From contig NZ_FNWQ01000003.1 of the NCBI RefSeq assembly GCF_900108365.1, positions 372,001-436,000 of the forward strand: a stretch of DNA of 64,000 bases, given 5' to 3'. Of this stretch, positions 1 to 8,666 are shown one piece after another; position 1 is the stretch's first letter, and each line of letters opens with the position of its first letter. The notes beneath the pieces are model-generated. The model ran no database searches. It was not told the origin of the DNA and saw only the letters and a list, made by a program, of their open reading frames with translations. The stretch is from Chryseobacterium culicis. GTDB lineage: Bacteria > Bacteroidota > Bacteroidia > Flavobacteriales > Weeksellaceae. The position numbers were made by a program, and so were the translations under genes.

Positions 1-1781
1 AGAGTAAATCTGTGGATTTAGGAACTTTAGCTACCAATAATATTCATATTGACAAGGCAGAATACGATGCAGCTCAAAATATTATCACAATTACCCAAAG
101 TGATGGATCTGCATTTCATATTAACCTTTCAGAATTCAGTATTATTCCTACTACCAATGCTGATGGAAGCGTAACATTAGCCCAGGAAGGTCAGGATAAA
201 GTAGTTCTGAAAAAAGTAGCACTCACAGGCAGCTACAATGATCTCTCAGATAAACCTTCTTATACCGGTAATGATAAATTACAAGATGTTATTAACAGAG
301 GAAACGGAACAAACAATCCTATCATTTTCCAACCCAGCGAAGGCAGAGCTGGTGAAATCAATTTCAGTTCCAAAACCTATTCCTTATGGTTTGGAAACAT
401 GAACCCAGACCATACCGGAACCTATGGAGTTGGAATCGGATATAATGCTCTTCCCAAATTAACAACCGGGCAAAGTGATATTGCTATCGGAGGTTTTGCC
501 GGTGCTAATTTAACAACCGGAGACTGGAACACTATGGTAGGCGTAAACAGTGGTTCTCTTTTAACAACTGGAAGTTATAACGTAATGGTTGGAACTGAAG
601 CTGGTAAAAATTCAACAACAGCTTTAGGATGTACCTATGTTGGAGACGAAGCTGGTGTTAAAAATATCGATGGAAAATACAATACCACTTTAGGAATAGG
701 ATCCGGCTACTGGCTAACTCATGGAGTTCAAAACACATTTCTTGGAGCTTTTGCAGGCCAGAATTATGGAAAAGTTACCTCTTCAGGAGCATGGGGTTCA
801 AATACCTTCATCGGATACAATGCAGCATCAACTACTCATGCAATGGGTGTTTGGGGAGATAACAACGTGGTTATAGGCTGTAATGCTCCATTAGGAGGAT
901 CCACTTTCAATAAGTTAGTTATTGAATCCAATCCTGTAGCAAGACGTCATGATTTTGTTACGCCTTTAATTGGTGGAGATTTTGCCGCAAGAACACTGGA
1001 TTTTGACGCTGTTGTTTCAGCAAAAAGAACTCCTTTGGCAGATAATACATATACAAAAGTAGCTGTTCTGAATACCAATAATGTATTTGGGTATAAAAAC
1101 CTGTCAGATTTCACCAATTTTATTCCGCTTACCGGGACACAACAGGATAATCCTTTAACCGGAGCTATTGAATACAAGGGAAGTGATACAACAGGTATTA
1201 ATTCATTCGGATTTCATAGTAGCCATTCTACTACTGATAAAGCAGGTTTCGACATTGAGGACGACGGTGCACTAACTCCATATATCTACTGGATGGGGGG
1301 ACAAAATATAAAAACAGCACTAAGAGTTTACTATGATGATGTTACAGTATTTTCAAACAGTCCTACTTTCTCCGGTTTAAAAGGAGGAAATTATTACGGA
1401 GAATTTTATCAAGATGTAAGTTACATCCAGAAACAGTATGCAGACAAGCAGCATTCTTATACCACCAAAGAAGAGCTAACAGGCGGGAAATGGATCAATG
1501 GTAAACCAGTTTACAAAAAAACGTTGTTTTTGGACCAGATCCCTAGAACGGGCCAAATTGAGCTGAAAGCTGAATTCCCAGACATCGACACTATTATTTC
1601 CAATGAAATGTTTACAGAATGGGATGATATGAAAACTGCATTTGCGGGAAATCAATGGCGATCAAAGGCCTTCATTACCGTCGAAAGAGAAATGGCTACC
1701 ATTGAACTATTGAATGTACCAGATTATAACTATTCCCTTATTAACTCATTTACTCTAACTCTTGAGTACACCAAAAAATAA
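1..1781 (+). CDS. tail-fibre-like repeat protein, 5' end cut by window
   Basis: The frame is open to the first base, so the true start lies outside the window; the GTG at position 12 is only the first start codon inside it. About 590 residues are visible. Near visible residue 75 there is a GSYNDLSDKPS motif of the kind seen in phage tail fibres. About 180 residues of short repeats follow (TTGxxNxMVG, AGxNL), resembling the beta-roll heads of tail fibres and YadA-like adhesins. The C-terminal third is unlike the repeats and may be a receptor or assembly domain. No late membrane anchor is visible. The next gene starts 5 bases after the stop, so the two are probably co-transcribed. A fibre role is inferred; a surface adhesin is the main alternative. 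Confidence 0.7.
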   Translation, partial: SKSVDLGTLATNNIHIDKAEYDAAQNIITITQSDGSAFHINLSEFSIIPTTNADGSVTLAQEGQDKVVLKKVALTGSYNDLSDKPSYTGNDKLQDVINRGNGTNNPIIFQPSEGRAGEINFSSKTYSLWFGNMNPDHTGTYGVGIGYNALPKLTTGQSDIAIGGFAGANLTTGDWNTMVGVNSGSLLTTGSYNVMVGTEAGKNSTTALGCTYVGDEAGVKNIDGKYNTTLGIGSGYWLTHGVQNTFLGAFAGQNYGKVTSSGAWGSNTFIGYNAASTTHAMGVWGDNNVVIGCNAPLGGSTFNKLVIESNPVARRHDFVTPLIGGDFAARTLDFDAVVSAKRTPLADNTYTKVAVLNTNNVFGYKNLSDFTNFIPLTGTQQDNPLTGAIEYKGSDTTGINSFGFHSSHSTTDKAGFDIEDDGALTPYIYWMGGQNIKTALRVYYDDVTVFSNSPTFSGLKGGNYYGEFYQDVSYIQKQYADKQHSYTTKEELTGGKWINGKPVYKKTLFLDQIPRTGQIELKAEFPDIDTIISNEMFTEWDDMKTAFAGNQWRSKAFITVEREMATIELLNVPDYNYSLINSFTLTLEYTKK

Positions 1782-1786
1782 ACAAA

Positions 1787-4700
1787 ATGCCAACAACTAA
1801 TACATCAACAAAAAAATCTGCATTTACTGTAGGAAAATCCTTAGTAGGAGAAGGAATTATTAACTATAAAGAAACAAATTCTATGAGCTCAACAAATAAT
1901 GCATCACAATCTCTTTTCAGATTTGTAAGTCTGAGAAACCCGCAATTAACAGAAACTAAAGACAAAAATTTAGGATTCATCCATAGACCTAAAGGCGTTG
2001 CAGGTGCTTTTGACACTGCAGTTACAAACAGACCTGCCAAAACCCTAAAATTTGCAGCAATGAAAAGAGCTGCAGGAGAATTTAACAATGTAGGATTCGA
2101 AACCGAAAAGAAAATTGAAGAAGGAGCATTCAAAGATCTTCTTATTATCGGAAGAAAACTTTCGAAAAAAGAAACATTAGACAGTAGTGACTGGACTTTC
2201 GTTACAGAATATTACAAGACCCTTATCAATATCAACAGACAGCTTAACACAGAAGGAATTGCCACATTTACACTCCTTTGGAACAACTTTATTTATCAAG
2301 TCGTTACACAAGGTGATTTCTATATTAAAGAAGCAATCAGTCATATTCTAATGGCTATCCAGCTTGGTTTTGCAAGCAATCAGGATCTTACTAACGAGGA
2401 GATCATCAAAATTAATGGTGAGAAGCCATTAGAAAAAGCATTGGATGGAAAGATCGTATTACCAACTAATTTATTTTCAGAAGATTATTCGGAAACACCT
2501 TTTTCAACAACCGCCAGAGCATCAGAAACTTCCGACCCTTCTCTGGGTGTAATGACTGTTCAAAGACTTGAATCTGAAGCAAGAAATGCTTTAGCAGCCA
2601 GCAAAGCAATCTATCAAAAAGATGGTTTGGACAAATTAAATACCGAGCTGGAAAAACTTCAGAAAAAGTATCACAAATCCCGATATCAGGCATACCAGGA
2701 AGGCTATACAAGGTATATGGATGCCAACAAAGAGCGTATGGATCTCTATGACAGAAAACTGGCTGAAGTAGAAAGTAAAATCACTCCAGAAACTCCGGAT
2801 GAAGAAAAAGAACGTCTTTACAATAGCTTAAAAGAATACGAAGTTCCTTCTTTTGAATTTATTTTTAGAAATGAAATTGATTTACAAGATTTGCAGGCAA
2901 AACTTTCCCCGGAATCTTTCGACCTTTTTGTTGAGCTTTTTGGTGAAGCCAGTCTTGGAGAAGTTTCCAAAGCAGAAGATGCAGAAAAACTTCAGATCCT
3001 TTCTAGTGATACATTGAAAATTGGTGCTCAGACTATTATTCTTGATGACGAAGTACAAAGCTATGCTGATGCTTTGCTTGTAGTACAGAAAAACATTTCT
3101 TCATCTATGCAAACAGCCTTGCAGAGCAGCTCTCTTCCGGAAGTACAGTATGCAAACATTGGAGGAGCTTCAGTTCCCCTTACCCAGAATACTGCAAGAA
3201 CACCTATGGCATATAGTTTATACGCATATAGTCCTTACAACTTATCCGGTAATAGAGGATTTGTTAATTTCTCTTTTGAGGTTGAGGATATTTCATGGAG
3301 CGTTGCCAATGTTAAGATTATTGCTACCACAGATGCTGTAGGAGCATTTGAAGAAAACTTCAGCAATATTCAGGTAGTAGATAATAAGATCACTTTACCT
3401 CCATGTTTGGTCAATAAGTTCAGAACCAGCTTTAGCTTAAGAGTTGAGATTATTTTCAATAATGGAAGCCAGGCATATGGAGATATTGCCACACAATACC
3501 CAAAAGAAGATTTAAACCTTACCGGTATGCTTACTCTGAAGCGTGCTGCCATTGAAAATCCTGGTGAGCCTGAACCTGTACTGATCCAAAAACGTAAAAA
3601 TTTCGGGATCAAGAGACTCGGAGTTGCAGATTATATGAAAGTAGTACAAAGTGTTCACGCTTATGTCCCAGGTGAAGTCTCTAACATTGAGAATGTTATG
3701 GCAAGCGAATTGAGACACAAGTCTTCTGTTTCCAGAGAATATTCTGAAATTACAGACACCACATCCAAATCTGAAGAAACTGAGAAAATTTCTGATACTT
3801 CAAAAACTTCCAGAACAGATATGCAGACTGAAGTTGCCAAAGAAATTGAGAGACAGCAAAGTATTTCTGCCTACACAAGATTCAGCTATGGAAATGACAG
3901 TGCGATGAAATTTGAAATTGGAGCTGACTATGCCAACAATAATGCACAGCACGACAGTACAAGACAGGCTATGATGAAGTCTCAGGAAATTACAGAAAGA
4001 GCAATGGAAAGAGTTCTTACTAAGATTTCAGAAGAAAGAGTACAGAAAATTATCAAAGAATATACGGAAACCAATGTTCATGAATATGATAACAGAGGAA
4101 AAGTAACCAATACCGATAATCCTGATGCTGCACAGCCTAAACATATTACTGGAGTTTACAGATGGATCGACAAGAAAATGAAGAATCAGATCTATAACTA
4201 TGGTAAACGTACTATGTTTGAGTTTATGGTTCCTGAGCCTTCAAGATTACATCGTTTAGCCCTTACTGTTGCCAAAGCACAGGTACTTACTGCTCCTGTT
4301 GACCCTAGAAAAGCTCCGGAGCCATGGTATATGCCAGATCCAAAGTCTGCTACCATAGAGCAGATTCAGCACTGGGCACAGATTTATGGAATCAGCGTAG
4401 ATGCTTTTCCTGCCGCTACAAAACAGGTTATTCACAGTGCGGCAAGCGTTCCTCAGCAAAATGAAGACTTTGGTGTAGATTATACACAGTTTGTAATTCC
4501 AGACAATTATGCCGGAAAAAATGCATCTTTCAGCTGCAGATCATCCCGAAACAGAGGAGGAGGCTGGTCAGGAGCCCGTTATTCTGAAGTTGTTTGTTCA
4601 AACTTAAAAGGAGACATGATTGGTCGTTCCGAATATGGCGACATCAATTTTGATGAAGGATCATCTGGTCTTAACATAACGGGTACCGTATCTTTCCAGG

Positions 4701-5599
4701 TGAAAGGACATAATGTAAGAAATTACAACATAAAGGTAATCGTAAACTGTGAACTAAGTGATGAATACATCAACAACTGGAAAACAGAAGCTTTCACCAA
4801 TATTATTAAAGCTTATGATGCTGCCTATGCAAAGTTTCAGGAAGATCAGGCAAGATTAGATGCAGAGCAAAAAGAAAAAGAAGCACAGCTTAAAGAAAGA
4901 CAGGATACTTTCTATCGATTTATGGAGCACGATGTATTAAAGCATAACTGTATTGCCTATTTATTGCAGGATTATCTTTATACATTAGGCCAGGAAACTA
5001 CCAATGGTGCCGGTGAGAAAACAACAATGGATAATTTCCAGGTATATCTGAACGAAAATCTGGATAAATATACCGCACTTGCCAAGTTTATGGAACAGGC
5101 GTTTGAATGGGAAATCATGGATTACACATTCTATCCGTACTACTGGGCAAACCGTAAGAGCTGGCAGGAATTTTACCTGAGCGAAAGTATGGATCCTTTA
5201 TTCAGAAGCTTCCTACAGGCAGGTATGGCAAGAATCATTGTTACGGTAAAACCAGGTTTTGAAGAAGCAGTTCAATTCTTCCTTGAAACAGGATTAATCT
5301 GGAATGGAGGATCTGTTCCTGTAATCGGAGACCCAATGTACATGAGTATCGTGGATGAAATGAGACAACCAACTGGAGAACCTCAAGGTAAATACTGGAT
5401 TACCAGAATCCCTACTACCCTTACTATCCTTCAGGATAAGTCTACAGGACTTCCGGTAAACCAACCTTTACCGATTTTCCCGGAAAATGATCCTAAAAAT
5501 TGTGAAAACCCATTAGAACTGGAGTTTGAAACAAGTTTCAGCTTAGATGAAGAAGCACAATTACAACATGGAGAAAAAGATACCAGTACTTTAGGATAA
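1787..5599 (+). CDS. very large protein of unknown function, possibly part of a phage-tail-like injection system
   Basis: 1270 residues with no signal peptide and no obvious membrane segment. The N-terminal 230 residues are mostly helical. Residues of about 265-360 are a charged likely coiled coil with many Glu, Lys and Tyr. A Ser/Thr/Glu-rich stretch near 665-720 leads into a second helical region (about 750-800). A block with the motifs GVYRWIDKK and YNYGKRTMFEFMVPEPS follows. The C-terminus has aromatic-rich and ITRIPTTLTIL segments. From memory, similar YNYGKR-MFEF-VPEP blocks occur in large proteins near contractile injection loci, but I could not check this. The tail-fibre-like neighbour upstream fits a structural role. 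A hairpin follows the stop. It is intact, and its function is unknown. Confidence 0.6.
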   Translation: MPTTNTSTKKSAFTVGKSLVGEGIINYKETNSMSSTNNASQSLFRFVSLRNPQLTETKDKNLGFIHRPKGVAGAFDTAVTNRPAKTLKFAAMKRAAGEFNNVGFETEKKIEEGAFKDLLIIGRKLSKKETLDSSDWTFVTEYYKTLININRQLNTEGIATFTLLWNNFIYQVVTQGDFYIKEAISHILMAIQLGFASNQDLTNEEIIKINGEKPLEKALDGKIVLPTNLFSEDYSETPFSTTARASETSDPSLGVMTVQRLESEARNALAASKAIYQKDGLDKLNTELEKLQKKYHKSRYQAYQEGYTRYMDANKERMDLYDRKLAEVESKITPETPDEEKERLYNSLKEYEVPSFEFIFRNEIDLQDLQAKLSPESFDLFVELFGEASLGEVSKAEDAEKLQILSSDTLKIGAQTIILDDEVQSYADALLVVQKNISSSMQTALQSSSLPEVQYANIGGASVPLTQNTARTPMAYSLYAYSPYNLSGNRGFVNFSFEVEDISWSVANVKIIATTDAVGAFEENFSNIQVVDNKITLPPCLVNKFRTSFSLRVEIIFNNGSQAYGDIATQYPKEDLNLTGMLTLKRAAIENPGEPEPVLIQKRKNFGIKRLGVADYMKVVQSVHAYVPGEVSNIENVMASELRHKSSVSREYSEITDTTSKSEETEKISDTSKTSRTDMQTEVAKEIERQQSISAYTRFSYGNDSAMKFEIGADYANNNAQHDSTRQAMMKSQEITERAMERVLTKISEERVQKIIKEYTETNVHEYDNRGKVTNTDNPDAAQPKHITGVYRWIDKKMKNQIYNYGKRTMFEFMVPEPSRLHRLALTVAKAQVLTAPVDPRKAPEPWYMPDPKSATIEQIQHWAQIYGISVDAFPAATKQVIHSAASVPQQNEDFGVDYTQFVIPDNYAGKNASFSCRSSRNRGGGWSGARYSEVVCSNLKGDMIGRSEYGDINFDEGSSGLNITGTVSFQVKGHNVRNYNIKVIVNCELSDEYINNWKTEAFTNIIKAYDAAYAKFQEDQARLDAEQKEKEAQLKERQDTFYRFMEHDVLKHNCIAYLLQDYLYTLGQETTNGAGEKTTMDNFQVYLNENLDKYTALAKFMEQAFEWEIMDYTFYPYYWANRKSWQEFYLSESMDPLFRSFLQAGMARIIVTVKPGFEEAVQFFLETGLIWNGGSVPVIGDPMYMSIVDEMRQPTGEPQGKYWITRIPTTLTILQDKSTGLPVNQPLPIFPENDPKNCENPLELEFETSFSLDEEAQLQHGEKDTSTLG

Positions 5600-5612
5600 T
5601 ATTTATTTAACA

Positions 5613-5638
5613 AAATGGCGGTATAATTGCCGCCATTT
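5613..5638 (+). terminator. likely terminator after the 1270-residue gene
   Basis: A 9-bp perfect stem (AAATGGCGG with CCGCCATTT) closes an 8-base loop and is followed by a T-rich stretch (TTCTATTTT). It separates the large gene from the LysM gene, so the two may be separate transcripts or the second may be reached by read-through. Confidence 0.65.
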
Positions 5639-5664
5639 CTATTTTAACCTCTAAAATTAAAAAA

Positions 5665-6879
5665 ATGAGTATAGTAAAACCATTAGGATTAAAAAAAATT
5701 GCACTAGGAAAGGAAGATAATAAAAAAAATGACGCTTCTTTATTTCACGTTGTTAATCCTGGGCAAAATTTAGCCAGAATATCAGAATTATATAGTATTT
5801 TTCCAAGTGAGCTAAAGCTCCTTAATAAATTAACAGATGATAAAGTATATCTTGGTCAGGTTCTTAAAGTAGATAAAAAGGAACTCATAAAGGAATTCGA
5901 AAAAAGGAATAATGAAAGAGAAGCAAGGAAGCCATTAATCAGGAAGAATAAAAACCTTGATAAATTAGTAACTGATGGCCCCAAATATATTCCAACATTA
6001 AATTCTACATTTCCTCACGAAGAATTCAAAATGAGAGACAGATATTATATGGATTTTGGATTTACAGAAAACCAGGTAATCTATGATGAAGATTTTAAGA
6101 GTGATATAAACTTTTGTATGAACGCCATATGCTGGATAGAACATCATGAATGCTATGATACATACGAAATAGATACTATAAAAGATCACTTTATATATGT
6201 AAATGTATTCTATATGAATAAATTAGGAAAATTAGTTTCTGGAAAACAAATTCATTTGGATTTTAAAACTCAATCTCAAAAAGTTCCACAAGGAGGATTC
6301 TATGCGTACGAAAAAAAATTATTGACCCCAATAAATAAAAAGATACATGAATATCTATCTGAAGGAAAAGATTTGCATAATGAAATTTTTATAGAAAAAA
6401 AATATAAATTTGCAACAGGCGCTGAAATATCTATAAACAATAACAACAGAGCTTACAAAGAATTAATAAATGCTTCTATGAGAAATGCATGTGGTGACAC
6501 CAACCATATCTATGCATTAGTAGGAGAAAAAAAAGAAAAATTAGAGGAGATTTTAGACTGGATTTCCATTGCTGCAATTCCTGTTGAGATCCCTCTTAAA
6601 TTTGTAAAACCAATACAAAGTTTACTAGAGATTATTGCTTATGCAAGTGATGTAGACTCTAAAACTAAAATTATTGATAAGTTTTTTGATGAAAGGGGCC
6701 CTATTCCACTTTCTCCAATTTATCATGATTTTTATGAAAAAGCAGATGTATCAAATGGCTCCGGGATACCAATTGGGGGCTATAAACAAATATTAAGAAG
6801 TTCTGAAAAATTAGATGAAGATTTTATAATGGGAGAAATATTGGAACTTTTACAAGAAGACCTAATCAAAAAAAAATAA
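5665..6879 (+). CDS. LysM-domain protein, candidate injected effector
   Basis: 404 residues. Residues 26-69 form a LysM domain (FHVVNPGQNLARISELYSIF, then KLTDDKVYLGQVLKV). There is no signal peptide, so the LysM domain is probably not a secreted wall anchor; in phage tails, eCIS and type VI systems LysM modules occur on baseplate or spike-associated proteins. Residues 90-404 match no family I recognise. They contain a Cys/His-rich patch (CWIEHHECYD) and a long hydrophobic stretch (about 285-325, ISIAAIPVEIPLKFV). The stop is followed one base later by a lipoprotein gene, as in effector-immunity pairs. Base composition is more AT-rich than in the housekeeping genes. The LysM call is firm; the effector role is inference. 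Confidence 0.6.
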   Translation: MSIVKPLGLKKIALGKEDNKKNDASLFHVVNPGQNLARISELYSIFPSELKLLNKLTDDKVYLGQVLKVDKKELIKEFEKRNNEREARKPLIRKNKNLDKLVTDGPKYIPTLNSTFPHEEFKMRDRYYMDFGFTENQVIYDEDFKSDINFCMNAICWIEHHECYDTYEIDTIKDHFIYVNVFYMNKLGKLVSGKQIHLDFKTQSQKVPQGGFYAYEKKLLTPINKKIHEYLSEGKDLHNEIFIEKKYKFATGAEISINNNNRAYKELINASMRNACGDTNHIYALVGEKKEKLEEILDWISIAAIPVEIPLKFVKPIQSLLEIIAYASDVDSKTKIIDKFFDERGPIPLSPIYHDFYEKADVSNGSGIPIGGYKQILRSSEKLDEDFIMGEILELLQEDLIKKK

Positions 6880-6880
6880 T

Positions 6881-7534
6881 ATGAAAAAAGGATCAAAATA
6901 TTTAGGAATTGTAATAGCTTTAATTTCGTGTACCAGCGAAAAAGAATTAATACTAACTGATATTCAACCTAAAACTATAAATCAAATCAAAAAAATGTCA
7001 TTATATGAGTATAATAACATTTTGCCTCTGCAAACATCATCTGAAAAGAATATTTTTTACTCAAATATCAAACCTGATAATATTCGCACATCCAGAAGCA
7101 CTAAACCTTTAGGAAGACTTGTTTATATTGATGAGCCTAAAGTTCTTGAATATTTTGATAAAAAAAATCATAATAAATTTGTCTATTATCACTACAGAAA
7201 TGACAGCCTTATTTCTAAGGTATATCTTGTGGATAATTTACTTGAAAGTAATTCGGGTTTAAAAAATAAATCTACAATTACCAGCTTAGATCAGGTGAAA
7301 AACTTATTAAGTTCTTCAAATATTAAATATTCCGAAGAGGATATTTATAATGATGCTGCTATTCAGAAAAAATATAATATTGACTCTGTGGTAAAGATTA
7401 ATGGAGAAAAAACATTTTTAATAGATAATAAATATCCAGCTATTGTATACAGTACTAACAAATTATTTTATATTGAAATAATCTACAACAAACTTTCCAA
7501 CGGACAGAGGTATAATTGGATGTTAGAAAAATAA
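6881..7534 (+). CDS. small lipoprotein, candidate immunity protein
   Basis: 217 residues. The N-terminus is a lipoprotein signal with lipobox ALISC (Cys17), followed by a soluble domain rich in Asn, Lys, Ser and Tyr that I do not recognise. The start codon lies one base after the LysM gene stop, and the next gene starts 4 bases after this stop, so the three are translationally tight. A lipid-anchored protein next to a putative effector would fit periplasmic protection of the producer, but no sequence motif proves this. Confidence 0.55.
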   Translation: MKKGSKYLGIVIALISCTSEKELILTDIQPKTINQIKKMSLYEYNNILPLQTSSEKNIFYSNIKPDNIRTSRSTKPLGRLVYIDEPKVLEYFDKKNHNKFVYYHYRNDSLISKVYLVDNLLESNSGLKNKSTITSLDQVKNLLSSSNIKYSEEDIYNDAAIQKKYNIDSVVKINGEKTFLIDNKYPAIVYSTNKLFYIEIIYNKLSNGQRYNWMLEK

Positions 7535-7538
7535 AATT

Positions 7539-8081
7539 ATGTCAGAAGAAAAACAACAAATTATTTTAGTTTCAGCGAAGAACTATATTACTGAGGGTAT
7601 AAAAAGCACAGAAGGCAAACGTAAGATATTATTTGTAAATCCTCAATTAAAAGATCATACTTTTTTAGAAAATGAAGTTTTTAAATCTATTTTCGGAGAA
7701 AGCTTAGGCAAAGAAGATTTATTCTTAGAGCCTGGTTCTTATGAGAATATTCTTAAGGCATATGAAAATATATTACAAAACCTTTTAAAGGATGAACATA
7801 AAATACCTCAAGAATATGCTAATGATAGAATAAACTATTTTAGAGAATATATAAAAGAACAGTGGGCAAATGACCATTTATCTTCGGAGGAACAAAATAA
7901 TGCTAAATATAGTGATATCTATGAAGCATTAGGCGAATATTATATTGTATTTATGCGATCTACTAAAAGCATGATTCCATACAAGTTTAATAACAATTAT
8001 CTACATTTTAAATCTTTTTATAACAGTGGTGAACCACTATACATTAGCAAACTTTTAAATTATAGTGATTTAGAATCTTAA
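7539..8081 (+). CDS. unrecognised 180-residue protein in the LysM gene cluster
   Basis: 180 residues, soluble, no signal peptide and no membrane segment. It is acidic and mainly helical by composition, with a charged middle (ENILQNLLKDEHKIPQEY) and aromatic-rich end. I do not recognise a family. It is the last gene of a three-gene unit with the LysM protein and the lipoprotein, and a hairpin at 8160-8183 follows. It could be a second immunity protein, an adaptor or chaperone for the effector; the sequence does not decide. Confidence 0.5.
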   Translation: MSEEKQQIILVSAKNYITEGIKSTEGKRKILFVNPQLKDHTFLENEVFKSIFGESLGKEDLFLEPGSYENILKAYENILQNLLKDEHKIPQEYANDRINYFREYIKEQWANDHLSSEEQNNAKYSDIYEALGEYYIVFMRSTKSMIPYKFNNNYLHFKSFYNSGEPLYISKLLNYSDLES

Positions 8082-8159
8082 AAACTTATTATTTAAGACT
8101 TTTTTAGGATAAATAACCACAATATACTTTCTCATAAAGATTTTCTTCCCATAGATAAT

Positions 8160-8183
8160 AGGCCATAGCAAATGCTGTGGCTT
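8160..8183 (+). terminator. probable terminator after the LysM gene cluster
   Basis: A 10-bp stem with two G-T pairs (AGGCCATAGC with GCTGTGGCTT) and a 4-base loop AAAT is followed by ATATTTTTG. It lies 79 bases after the last stop of the cluster and before the MORN-repeat gene. Confidence 0.55.
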
Positions 8184-8254
8184 ATATTTTTGTTTAAACC
8201 TGTCATATTCTTGCTATATTGATAGCAGGCAAAATATGGAAGTAAATTAAAAAT

Positions 8255-8548
8255 ATGACATTATTAAAAATAAAAGAACATGATTTAACATGTGACCGTT
8301 TAGACGGCGGAGGAGTTCCTACATATTTTCACAATGGCAGTCCTTTTACAGGGATTGTTTTACGGTACTATGATACAGGCGAGCTTTTTTGCGAAGAGGA
8401 ATATAAAGACGGATATCAGGAAGGATGGTTCAGATCTTATCATAAAAACGGTAAAAAATATACAGAATATAAAGCCCACAACAACGTAGAATATGACGGA
8501 ACTTATAAAAAATGGGATGAAAATGGCAATTTGATGGCATCCTTCTAA
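8255..8548 (+). CDS. MORN-repeat (YwqK-like) protein
   Basis: 97 residues. Three imperfect MORN_2-type repeats can be seen: NGSPFTGIVLRYYDTGEL, KDGYQEGWFRSYHKNGKK, and VEYDGTYKKWDENGNL. There is no signal peptide. Proteins of this kind are often annotated as YwqK-family antitoxins, but that label rests on one Bacillus system and no partner toxin is adjacent here. It stands alone between the LysM cluster and the WYL regulator and could be a leftover of the accessory region. Confidence 0.65.
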   Translation: MTLLKIKEHDLTCDRLDGGGVPTYFHNGSPFTGIVLRYYDTGELFCEEEYKDGYQEGWFRSYHKNGKKYTEYKAHNNVEYDGTYKKWDENGNLMASF

Positions 8549-8604
8549 TAAGAATATAATAGATAAAAAAATAAAACACGACACGTTTTGTCGCATTAAC
8601 CACA

Positions 8605-8612
8605 TATATTTG
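8605..8612 (+). promoter_or_regulatory. -7 promoter box of the WYL regulator gene
   Basis: TATATTTG matches the Bacteroidota -7 consensus TAnnTTTG. It lies 17 bases before a short leader ORF (8630) and 54 bases before the regulator start. No clear -33 TTTG at ideal spacing. Confidence 0.5.
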
Positions 8613-8629
8613 TCTTATAAAACTTTACC

Positions 8630-8656
8630 ATGAACTGCAGCGCTGCTGCACCCTAA
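8630..8656 (+). other. possible 8-codon leader peptide (MNCSAAAP)
   Basis: ATG to TAA encodes MNCSAAAP between the promoter box and the WYL gene, 10 bases before its start. The Ser-Ala codons lie in a small hairpin (TGCAGC, GCT, GCTGCA). It could be a translated attenuator or chance. Confidence 0.25.
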
Positions 8657-8666
8657 AAAAAGAGAA

